Below, piece after piece: positions 47,419 to 57,185 of a DNA stretch of 64,000 bases. The number at the start of each line of letters is the position of its first letter. Position 1 is the stretch's first letter. Made by a program: the position numbers and the translations under genes. The notes beneath the pieces were generated by a model. It ran no database searches. It was not told the DNA's origin and saw only the letters and a list, made by a program, of their open reading frames with translations. This DNA is from Dicyema japonicum (lineage: Eukaryota; Dicyemida; Rhombozoa; Dicyemidae): the NCBI GenBank assembly GCA_011109175.1, contig RDEW01000047.1, positions 82,324 to 146,323 on the forward strand, read 5' to 3'.

Positions 47419-48229
47419 ATTTATTTAAATAATACATTTAACAATAACTGTTGTGTGATCTATACTTGTTTAATATTATTATGGAAGAGAATCGACTTGT
47501 TGAGAAAAGGAATATTGACAGTGAACTCCTCTATGAGAGGAGAGGTCGTCCATCGATTTGGATGAATATAGTGATTAGATCTGAATTTATTTGAATTTTT
47601 TTCTGATTTTTAATAATTCGTGATATTATTTATGTCTGAATCGAGTTAATTCCACAATTCCCTTGCTCGATGAGGTCTGTTCTCGGGACAAATCACAGCT
47701 TTTCTAAACTTTATGATTCTGAGATATCTCTAGTTAAACTAACTAATAATTTTCTTGTTCTTCATTAGATTTATCCATAGTTATCCAATTTCGTCAAGAT
47801 TAGCATCCAATGCGTCTTTGTAAATAGCACATTCGGTATCACATGAGTCCGAGAAGGGGAACGAAAAGTTACATCAATATTTAGGAGATGAAGACATTTA
47901 TTGTGTTAGAGCTGCGATTTGGTGAACAAGAACTACATCAGTGGTTCAACCATTCAACAAATCGGCCACTAGGCTTACTGGTAAGGTCACTCCATCAATC
48001 TCCAAATTTAACCGAGGAACCAAGCATATGATTACTATGGGAGATCAATATTGTTTCTATGAAGTTAGGATAAATTTTCCAATTCTCAGCGACTTGGTGT
48101 TGTCATTGGGAATTATAACACAAATCTTTTGTTACAAAGCTATTTCAAGTTAATATTAAAATAAAGAAAATATGGAAACCTCGCTTAGGAAATGTAAGCC
48201 TGTAGTGGACTACTGGAGGATGGATTTGG

Positions 48230-48562
48230 TTGGCACAAACAGACGTTCCTTCCTTAGATTATATAGTTGTGATTGTTTGCCCGGAGCTTATCAAAGATTA
48301 TAACCTCACGTGGTTTCCTCCAATTGATGGGGCTTGGGCATCACGTGGTTTCCTCAAATTGAGAAAAAAATCTGAAAATAATCTGAACGACTTATACATC
48401 CTCAATAACCCAAAAAGTCACATCAGAAGCCCGAACAGAGAATCGACTCTCCTATCTCAAGAAATATCAGTCTCTCCTCATATATCCTCGCCATCATGGA
48501 AGGTCATATATGAAATTTTCTCAGACCACAATATGATTTCGATTCAATACAAACCTCTTTGA
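48230..48562 (+). pseudogene. LINE AP-endonuclease C-terminal half, copy 2
   Basis: Twin of 41480-41812 within the segmental duplication; same 110-codon frame ending in the SDHNMISIQY block, with a Phe-to-Ser change in the middle (KKFENN against KKSENN). Confidence 0.6.
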
Positions 48563-50002
48563 CTTCCTCGATTGCCAAGATTAGTCTATAAAAGTCTAAA
48601 TGTTCCACAAATATTAATATGTTCTCAATAATGTATTGATAAAAACTGGCAAACTCCACATTCCAGCTGGATTAATATCAGATTATCAGCCAAACTTCAC
48701 AAATAGCATAATATGCTTGATCAAGCAGAGGAAACTACTGAAGCACAAGAATATCGACCCTAAAATATTAAGAGTTAATTTCGTGATCACTCAGAAAAGA
48801 AAAAAAAGAAAAGAAATGAAATGGAAGGAGTTCATATTTTCCACAGACCACAGAACCGAAAATAAAATTTATATCCACACCTTATTGACAGAGGCACTTA
48901 CAAAAAAAGCCGATTGCTAGTATCAGGATCTATAAAATTGTTTTATTAATCACTAAAAAATGTCACATACTTTATTAGAATATTGAAAAAAACTAGAATC
49001 AAAATCAGATCTTAAGAAAATCAACGCCAACAATGGATCGCTTCAAAATTAGTTATGAAATAACAATAAACGCCATTTGTCAACCAAAAATAGTTATGCT
49101 ACTGGGACTGAAACAAATAGCTCGATCTACCACCTAAGAATTTGGAAATATTGATACTATATCTTCCTGGACAACATCCTCCTAAACACTATTCTTGGTT
49201 GAAGGTTCTGCTAGAACGCGCCAGGGTCAAGTAATTAGTTAGTTGGGTTTAGTCTTTGGAATAATTTAATTAAAGATAGTGCTTGGATGTATTCCATAAT
49301 AAGGACCTAGAGAACACTCTTACATTTTTCTGAATCTCCGAATTTAAAAGAAATCTGTTAATGGGATTATCGATAATTCAAAATAACGATTACATATGCA
49401 TCTCACATCGATTATTCAAAATGGTGCAACTATCAGAGGAATCAATTACCACACCAATATTTGAACTTTTGGTTGAATAGTGTTTTCAAAACTCATGATA
49501 TTTTTGAAAAATGTATTTACTATTATGATTGGCATACATTGTGGATGAAGATCATGTATACACATAATATGAAAGATTTGTTTTCATTATTGAATGGACA
49601 GCTGGGGGCTCGAAGGTTTAAGGCATAGATGATGGTGTGTGAATTCGATTCTTACGATTCTTGATAAATCCTGCAATCATAAATCATAAATATGATTGTT
49701 TTAGCTCTGGCTAATATCAAAATTACCTGTAGTACTCATCCTCTCTCATCCCCTGAACATTCTGAATCACAGAGTAGAGAACTCGAGATTTTTGAATAAA
49801 ATGGTGAGAATAAAATTGGATTGAAAATGAAAAAGACACAGACATCACCTGCACTTATGGTTTATGGAAAAGTTCCAATGTTTACGGAGATGGCATCACG
49901 TGACACCAAAAAAATGAGTAGAAAAGCATCAATTAATAATTAAGAGGCACCAAATCTCAGGACAAAACAAAGAATAAAAATGAATTGATAATCTAGAAAA
50001 AT

Positions 50003-51338
50003 TTTAAAAATTATTATATTTGGCGTTGTGGAAGTTATCGTAATGAAACCGTTTTAGGCTTGCAGATTATTGCACTTCAATAAGATTACGGGTTTTTCTG
50101 TTAGTGTAGCCCGCTTTTATACTTAAATTATCTTATGGGCCCTGGAGCTTTTGAGTTTGACATGCCTGGTGTATATTATCATATATAATCTCTGCAATTT
50201 AAGTAGTTGAAGATCTTCTTGGTTATGATCCAATGTCATATGGTCCAATATAGAATGTATCCAAAATATAGATCTTAACCATGTCTGAAAGAGAAATTGG
50301 AGGAGTATCAAAAAATATACCTAAAATCCAGCAAATCAAATAGACACTCAAATTTTGGACAGAATGTCAAAAATCCCTCAATCGATCAGGGTTATTTGGC
50401 TGAATTGATTCTGCAAGACCTTGGCATAAAAACTTGGTGTTTACAAAAATCCTGCTATTGAAGTGAATTGAAAATACGGTTTTTACGAAAGAATGGCAGA
50501 GTAAATTGTTCTTAACGGTACATCAATATGTCCGGAGACCTAAAATTTTTTTATTGCGGAAGATATTTAACATGAACGTTAAAATTTCTCAATCTCGCGA
50601 AAATGTGGTGAAATCTCTTTAGACAGGACAAAAATGCTTTCATAGAGCAAATATCGATTCAATAAAACATTAGAGGATATTACAAGAAGGGCTGCCAGAT
50701 ATACTGAACCCATCGTCTATATTTTTTGGCAAATTGCACAATTCGAGATCTACAAAGGAATTGTTCTTCATAGCTGGATAAATATCGTAGCAAACTGGAA
50801 GCTAATCAGGGACTTCAACATAATAGAGAAATATGTTAATTCTCAGACCCAAATTCGTTAAGTCATTGAACGCTGTTAAAGATCTCTGGGAGACTGCTTC
50901 ATGCGAATGAGATCGGATTAATCCCTACTTATATGAATCATTATTTATTAGGATTACTTAGTTAGAGGAAAAAATGGTCCCCAGCTTACTAAATGATCCC
51001 AAAATCACCAGGGGAAAGTTAGGAGACCTGATTTTAGGTTGATCGCCCCCACAAATTTTTGTTTTTGTTCTAATAGGAGTGCTACCACAAATAAAGATTT
51101 GAAGTTGGAGTGACGCCTCTATTGTCAGCTTTTTGGATTTGGATTTTTTTATATGGGAGAACAGGAAATTTCCATTGACCCAACACACTTTTGTAGGTTT
51201 ATGTCGGGTGACATGTTGGTTATATATGGTGGATAAACAAATGCCATATCTCCAAAGCGAAAGGTCTTGGAAAGCAAAGTAGATTAGTAAATAGTTTAAG
51301 AAATTAGTGGACTACTCAATTTTATAGTAAGAAATATA
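50003..51338. other. No gene recognised
   Basis: AT-rich DNA between the segmental duplication and the WASP gene. Open frames near 50960-51190 (-) carry no family motif. No tRNA, terminator or repeat recognised. Confidence 0.4.
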
Positions 51339-52941
51339 TTAATCACTCCATTCATCAGAGGATTCACTATCATCGGAGACAAGTTCTTTATGACGATTTT
51401 CAATTGCCTTTCTTAGACTGGCAGCGAATCCACCCATTTCTTCCTTCACGCCAGCCTTAGTATTTTCCGTAACCTTGATATATAACCGAGGTTTTAAACC
51501 TTTTTTAAATCGACTCCTTTCTGGATACTAGAGAGGAGATCATTGATATTTGATGTAGGGGAATGGTTTACTAAATTTTTTACCAATGGTATATTGTTTT
51601 CAGAAGTTTCAGAAGATTCTAATTTTAAGGGTTTAGGAGGAAGAGGAGCAAATCCATCAACTTTTTCCTTCGCAACAGCCTTAGTATTTTCCGGAACCTT
51701 AAAATATAAAACCGAGTTTAAAACATTTTTTAAACCGACTCCTTTCCGAATGCTAGAAAGGAGATCATTGATATTTGATGTAAGGGGGTGGTTTACTAAA
51801 ATTATTTCCAATAGTATACTGTCTTCAGAAGTTTTAGAAGACGCTAATTTTAAGGGTTGAGGAAGAGAAGCAATCGCTTTATTTGGCTTATCTAAAAATT
51901 ATCCATTCGACAAACCTTGTTTTAAAACACGTGAAGTAGGGGGAGGAAGTGGTGGAGGGACGAGTTTACTTTCTTTCTGTTTTTTCTGTTCCTTCGGTGC
52001 CGTTTTGGTTTCATGTGATTTTGTATTAGTTGCTGGCTTAAATCGGTGTTGTTTGGATGGATTGTTTGAATTGAGAACTTCCGAGGTGGATAGTGGAATA
52101 TCTGGTGGGGGTGGTCTGTTTTCAATTTTGAGGTCGGATTTGAGTTCTAACAAATAATAAAACTTGAAATTTTTTCAGAGACTAATTAGTATACTTTTTC
52201 GATTGGAAGTTGCAGGGCCTTTAGGTTCACTTCTGTTCGTCTCGATGGAATCATACACTGAATTCAAATTATCAGAATTTTTGATTGTAGTTGGTTTGCT
52301 TCCATCATTTTTAATTTTTTCGACCAAACAAGACTCAATTTTGTTTTTTTTATTTTTTTCCTTTACTTTTCTGCTTTTAGGTGTTTCAGTGCCTGTCTTC
52401 GTTGGTTCTGGTGGATGGAGTTTTTCAACTTTGTTATAAAATACCTTTTACCACTTATTTTCGCTCGCTTTTTCATATTTTGGCTAAAGAAGTCAGCTTC
52501 TGCTTGGTGCATGAAGTTGAGACCATAAATAAACTTCTAATCGTTAATTGAAGCGTTACATTGGTTTCGAATGTGTGAAAGGTAGGGTTCAGTGTAGCGT
52601 AGTTGATATTCCTACCCAAAGTTTCCCGCAGCAAAATACGATCCTGTAATATTAAAAAACTGATACCTGGGGGATGGAACATAAATAAATTGAGTAACAA
52701 CGAGTTCTGTGGTCTTTGACGACCAAGGCAACCCCATCATCGTCAAATTCCCAACTGTCAAAATTTGACTTGCTGGCTCTGAAGATGCGAACTACTCCAG
52801 CACACAAAGACTAAGTTTTGGCCATAATAAAACTTGTCTCCCATTTCCAATAATTTTCATTAGACCAAGGTTATCGTCTTCAGACACAAAGGAGGACCCA
52901 CAATTTACAAGCTTGTTCCGGGTATAGACAGGAGGATTCAT
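51339..52941 (-). CDS. WASL: WASP-family actin nucleation promoter (WH1, polyPro, two WH2, CA)
   Basis: Activates the Arp2/3 complex to branch actin at membranes. ATG 52941 to TAA 51339-51341, nine exons; introns 52811-52833, 52644-52666, 52537-52559, 52429-52451, 52147-52194 (48 nt), 51892-51915, 51698-51724 and 51474-51499, all phases closed, 461 residues. WH1 spans about 20-140: RQSLCAGVVRIFRASKSNFD, VALVVKDHRTRCYSIYL, FHTFETN, YGLNFMHQAEADFF. A basic stretch KSRKVKEKNKKNK follows near 160, then polyproline (RPPPP near 230; PPPLPPP near 285), WH2 domains near 335-352 (INDLLSSIRKGVGLKN) and 400-418, and a central-acidic end FAASLRKAIENRHK with SDDSESSDEWSD, the Trp in the Arp2/3-binding place. 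I see no CRIB/GBD (no I S x P x x F x H x x H V pattern) between WH1 and polyproline, as in fungal Las17. The gene looks intact. Confidence 0.9.
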
Positions 52942-53688
52942 TTTAGATCAACATTTAACGGATAATACGTAAAATAAACGACGAATCGTTAAACATGATA
53001 ATATAGAAATAATAATTTCTTAATTTGTACCGATAGACACAGAAACTTGCCGAAAAGGGCATCCCTCCAACTTGCTCATACCTCTGGATGCATTCCTACT
53101 AAAGTGACAGCGGAAATTCGTGAGTCGTCCTACCTATAAAATAGCCCCCTCTACAAAATTCTTATCGAATACCTTAAAATTTGAGGAGACTACAAGCCCG
53201 GAGCGTTTGAAGCTACAGTACTTTGGTGGGTATTAAATCTAATTCTGCTGTGTTTCCAATAATGGAGGGAACATTTCGTGTCCATAATTGGAGATAAATA
53301 TTTACGTCTTTTTTGGAATTTAATGACAATTATTTACTCCCGATTAGAATAAGAAATCCTGGAGGGGAATACGAGTAAGTGGCTATTAGATTCACTTCAA
53401 TCAAATTAACCAGATTTTCATTTGAGTCACCTGTTCGTTGTGTAACTGTCTACAATTGCTGTAGCAAACAGACCCAACCTCACTCCTTTATCAAGCAACC
53501 ATGTTATATTTAATTTGGATGTGACTAAAGGACAAGTTATACCTACTGTTCCCATACAACTTAGAACCACTAAGAAAGACTTATTATTTGAACCACCATT
53601 ACCACTGGGCTGCATAAGAAATAATGTCCAAATTAATTTTATTTTTCTAATTTTTATTATAATTTATTTCCCAAAATCTTCATGAAAA
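52942..53688. other. Unresolved segment upstream of the WASP gene
   Basis: The plus strand reads FLEFNDNYLLPIRIRNPGGE near 53312-53370 and ANRPNLTPLSSNHVIFNLDV from about 53465, suggesting exons of a small unrecognised gene. The minus strand also has an open run at 53427-53615. No phase-consistent chain could be built. Confidence 0.3.
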
Positions 53689-54147
53689 CTACAAATAGGC
53701 AATCATTTTTAAATTCATAAAGAAATGACAAGACCCCTCAATTTTACTAACAGTTTTGCTTTGCACTCTCTCCACACTCTCTCCACACTCTCTCAACAGT
53801 TCGTATGTGAATATTACTGTCATTGGCGTCGATAAAATTTTCACAATGTTAACCCAACCGTTACTTGTAAAATACTCGTTTGTCAACAATTGATAAATAG
53901 CCGTTTTACTATCCACATTCTCTTTTACTTTTTTGCCTTCAAAATATGAAAAAACTAGTTTCAGAAAAACATTAATATCTATCTTACTAGTTTTTCTACC
54001 ATTCGACAGTATCTGAGGATTTTTCTTAAAAAATAATAAAATTTTCACAATTTTGAGTAATAAAATATTTAATAGTATTTCTGTTGTGATGCCGTCAAAT
54101 AGATTATTAAAGGAATTAAGGGATTTAGAGAAAAATAAAGTACCCAT
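53689..54147 (-). CDS. Hypothetical protein, 152 codons open
   Basis: One uninterrupted frame, Lys/Leu/Asn-rich, with EILLNILLLKIVKILLFFKK, KTAIYQLLTNEYFTSNGWVN and TPMTVIFTYELLRECGESVE. No recognised domain. Its first 20 codons overlap exon 1 of the E2-like gene on the other strand, so the true start is probably a later Met or an upstream exon. Could be part of a multi-exon gene arranged head to head with the E2. Confidence 0.35.
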   Translation of the reverse strand: MGTLFFSKSLNSFNNLFDGITTEILLNILLLKIVKILLFFKKNPQILSNGRKTSKIDINVFLKLVFSYFEGKKVKENVDSKTAIYQLLTNEYFTSNGWVNIVKILSTPMTVIFTYELLRECGESVERVQSKTVSKIEGSCHFFMNLKMIAYL

Positions 54148-54640
54148 AAAATTAAATTGTAGGTCGATGGTATAAAAATAGAAGTAATAGATGACTCAGT
54201 TAATACCCTTCTTGGATACATTCACGGATCTCCAAATTCACCGTTTGCTGGAGGAGCTTTAGAATTTTAATCCAAAAGAACAATTTTTATAGATTCAAAA
54301 AATTCAAAAAATTCAAAAAATCGATATTGCAGGTAGCGCATAGTTGCAAGTAGCGTTCGCGACATATTATGGCTGGCAAACAGCTCAGAAGCGACTATGA
54401 CATGTATGTCAGAACTGCACAATATTGGACTTATTACTACTCCAATGGTGATTTTGGTTGATTAAATGATAAGACCCAAATTGTGACGATACTTTCGCTG
54501 AAAAACACAAAAGTGTGATGGACATGGGATTTACCGCGAAAAAATCCATTCAACAAAGAATGGAACATAGCGGGGACTATTGAATATTTACATAATGATT
54601 ATATAAGCGTTAATTACATTTTTGATTAATATTTTAGGTT
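54089..54640 (+). pseudogene. UBE2K: UBE2K-like E2 enzyme without catalytic core
   Basis: UBE2K joins a UBC fold to a C-terminal UBA domain. Exon 1 (54089-54139, MPSNRLLKELRDLEKN) joins over a 23-nt intron (54140-54162) to DGIKIEVIDDSVNTLLGYIH and GSPNSPFAGGAL, the N-terminal helix and first strands (cf. GEIAGPPDTPYEGG). The next recognisable part is AGKQLRSDYDMYVRTAQYWT (cf. ANQYKQNPEMFKQTARLWA), then after a 26-nt intron the UBA start EKHKSVMDMGFTAKKSIQQ (cf. KIENLCAMGF). The HPN box and the catalytic Cys are absent: only about 100 bp of TTCAAAAAA repeats and noise lies between 54262 and 54360. A run of four G near 54570 also shifts the frame before IEYLHND. Pseudogene by internal deletion, or misassembly. 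Confidence 0.7.
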
Positions 54641-54699
54641 ACTCAATTTTTTAATGAAAACAAAAATTAATCAAAAGTGGTCCCCGACATAATCGATGT

Positions 54700-55500
54700 T
54701 GCGTTGCCTCTCACCATTGCAAAGGAGCCACTGTGTCTAACGTGCGTCGTGGCTTTAAATGTAGCCAGACGTTTTATCTTCTGAAGGAAACCGGTCAAAC
54801 AGCACTTTGTATTTTTTTCTTGGTCTTCATAGCTTTTTCAGAGTATACAGAGTGTCCCGCGCTCCCGTCAATATTGGGCGGACAAAGAGGTCGATGCACG
54901 TGGCATTCCGTCAGGTCGTTTTCCGTCTCCTCTGTCCAAGCCAACGGTTCCAGTATGGAAGGGTATACATCAGACTCCAGGGATCGTTTCACAATTCCGT
55001 TTATCGCCTTGTCTTGGGAATCGTACTGCGCTTCGTCGGCAAGAAAGGGAATATGTCCTTAGCAGTCGACGGTACCACTTGTAAGCCTGGAAAATCTCCA
55101 AAGTATGATGGAGATACTGATGCAGACAGTATCGTCGTCAAGGTGGGTCCCGACTCTTCTGATCGGTAGGGCATCTATTCAAGCGTCACTCCATTCATAC
55201 TTTTCAGTGAAATACAGCCCTTAGTCCAATCATCCAAGTATTACAATTTTAAATGAGTAAAACAACATCCCGTAATACGACCCATTCCGAGGCTGAGTCA
55301 AGTGGATCTCTTTGTTTGACTCCTGATGACAAGGGAATGAAATATTGGCCTTGGAGTAGGTTGGACGTGTACTTAATTGTACACTTGAAAACAATCTTTA
55401 AAATTGCATCACGTCCTATTGAATGTCCGAACAGCATGAACTGCTGCTTCAAACCCACCAGGAGTGCCGACCCTTATTTTAGTTGATTGTAGCTGTTTAA
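54700..55500 (-). mobile_element. RLE-type LINE, internally deleted copy
   Basis: On the minus strand GVSCGLKQQFMLFGHSIGRD-like RT (55249-55490; cf. GGCEAAVHAVRM) and FIPLSSGVKQRDPLDSAS (cf. GSQGDPLGPAL) are followed at 54795-55000 by IVKRSLESDVYPSILEPLAW, the start of the nuclease region, then noise. Matches the copy at 43318-45234 with the middle removed. Confidence 0.7.
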
Positions 55501-55899
55501 TAAGCGCGGGAAAGATTGCTTTGCATGCGAGTTTTGAGTGATTCTTTTCTTTTCCCTTGAAGAAACTGCTCTTTCAATACATTCGTGTGTGCAGTCCGCA
55601 ACAGATATACGGGTAGCTTTGGGAATCCTGATCAGGAACCTTTGTCTATATTATCTTTAAATAATAATTTAACTCTCAAATTGATCGAAAATCTATGAAA
55701 ATTCATTTAAATGACATTTATTTAGAAGATCAAACGGTTGACTTATTTGCCTATGAAGGAGACGCGAGAGATTCTATTCTCTTGTTCAAAACACCAATCG
55801 AAGACTTGATGAATACCGTCTTGGAATCTCAAAGACCTCATTTCTTTGGACAAGGGCACTTCTGATGTTTCACTCGAGTCATTTATTACAAAACTAATT

Positions 55900-56450
55900 A
55901 ACAGAATGCTTCCAGGAATTCTCCTATAAACACTACTCCCTTCTCACCAAGGAAGAAGAAATATACCGAGATTTATTTTCTGCGGCTTAGTCTTAAAACT
56001 GGCAGGCAGAGCAATCGTTCCTGGGTTCTTCGAACACCTGTAAGTAGGGATCAGCATTCTCAGAAGCTGTAAAGCAACAGTACACGCTGTGTGGATATTT
56101 AAACAGATCAAAGGGAATATTACCTTTGTAATTTTCAAAATTGATATATTAAAAACGCCTTCATGTATCTCTGGAGGACTGTTTCGTACACTTCCCCAAT
56201 GTACGACTATGCAAATAGCTCACGCGGAAAAACGTAAAACCTGAATAACAATCAATGTATTATTCCCGTTATTTTCAATACTTCAACAGGAGAATCTAGT
56301 GGGCCCAGCTCTGTTCAGTCTATAAATAGGTTTTGTCACGGGATGTTGTCTTACGTCTTTGAACATTGATACTTGAGCAATTGCACTATAGGCCACCAAC
56401 CAAACAATGTGTTGGGGAATCTAAGAAGACTAATATTCCAAGATGAGGAG
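55900..56450 (+). mobile_element. RLE-type LINE RT fragment, decayed
   Basis: LAGRAIVPGFFEHL, then RSCKATVHAVWIFKQIKGNI and FVIFKIDILKTPS match LASRAILPMLVKQL, GGCEAAVHAVRMFTGNRTNM and VFKIDIKNAF of the copy at 43318. Further on, GESSGPALFSL matches GDPLGPALFCL. Many stops. Confidence 0.65.
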
Positions 56451-56519
56451 CCTAGTCCTAACACTGTAGGTAAAAAAATGAGACCATCACTTCGAATTCC
56501 CGTAACCTGAATATGATTC

Positions 56520-56590
56520 GAATCGACGAAGTCACTCGTCAATCCCAGAAGCATCGTAGATGCGTGGAACCTTCAACCGGAACCACTTAG
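56520..56590 (-). repeat. SINE body fragment
   Basis: The minus strand carries GGTTCCACGCATCTACGATGC-like sequence followed by GACGAGTGACTTCGTC, matching 29283-29335 of the SINE at 29196-29390. Confidence 0.65.
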
Positions 56591-56949
56591 ATTACTTGAT
56601 TCCCTATTGGGATTTCGAAGCTAGATAGTATTAAAAAGATTTTTAAATTTTTCTTAACGGTGATCTAGTGAATATTGAGGACGTAAAGTAACCACTATGG
56701 ATGATGAAGAGGTTTTTAGGTTTTCTAGCAATCTTAGGACTAACTTCCTCTAGTCACTTTTTAGAATCATTACTACTCTAATAAAAAATCTAAAGTGTCT
56801 TAAATTAGCGAGCACTCTTGGGATTGAGAGCACATTCTCTCTTAGGATTTGTATGGAAATACGCTCACTAAGCCATCCCTCTTCTCAGTAGTCCTCCGTT
56901 TGCTATCAACGATCGATGGCACTTAGGAAAAAAAGTAATTTGGATCCGA

Positions 56950-57185
56950 AATCCTTGAGGTTTCAGCTGAGGTTAGGTTAAATTGAGAGGCGTCCTAGGT
57001 AATTTATTTCCCGCCATTCCATAGGAAAGGAGTCAGGCTTTTTGTTATTGCTGTCCATTCCGAGAGGCTCCAGTTGTACTGGATATCCAACAGCTTCGAA
57101 CCTTCCCACATCGGCAGGAGAGGACCTTATATTTTTAATGTTGACGATTTTCCCACATTTACACCGCTGACTCACAATCATTGAG
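56950..57185 (-). mobile_element. RLE-type LINE nuclease fragment
   Basis: Minus-strand frame: QRCKCGKIV (zinc motif as CRCGRKV) joined by deletion to AVGYPVQLEPLGMDSNNKKP and DSFPMEW, cf. AGYPSILEPTGLSRDDGKRP and DGITVFPF. About 60 codons. Confidence 0.65.

Larger units (their letters stand above)
46601..50002 (+). repeat. Segmental duplication, copy 2 (3402 bp with insertion)
   Basis: Same sequence as 40296-43252 plus the LINE insertion 46994-47418. Left junction is TAATACAGTAG at 46601, right junction AATCTAGAAAAAT at 50002. Point differences are few, so the duplication is recent or represents collapsed/adjacent haplotypes. Confidence 0.9.

Noticed and set aside
40296-50002. LTR retrotransposon with 3-kb LTRs
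   Set aside because: The direct repeats lack TG..CA ends, a primer-binding site and a polypurine tract; the interior holds a LINE and an oppositely oriented integrase, and the repeats themselves contain a SINE and LINE pieces.
53427-53615. Minus-strand membrane-like frame of 62 codons
   Set aside because: Short, no family match, and the opposite strand reads equally plausibly.
54733-55169. Plus-strand open frames of 109 and 120 codons
   Set aside because: They lie antisense to an RLE-LINE fragment whose minus-strand frame matches the family.
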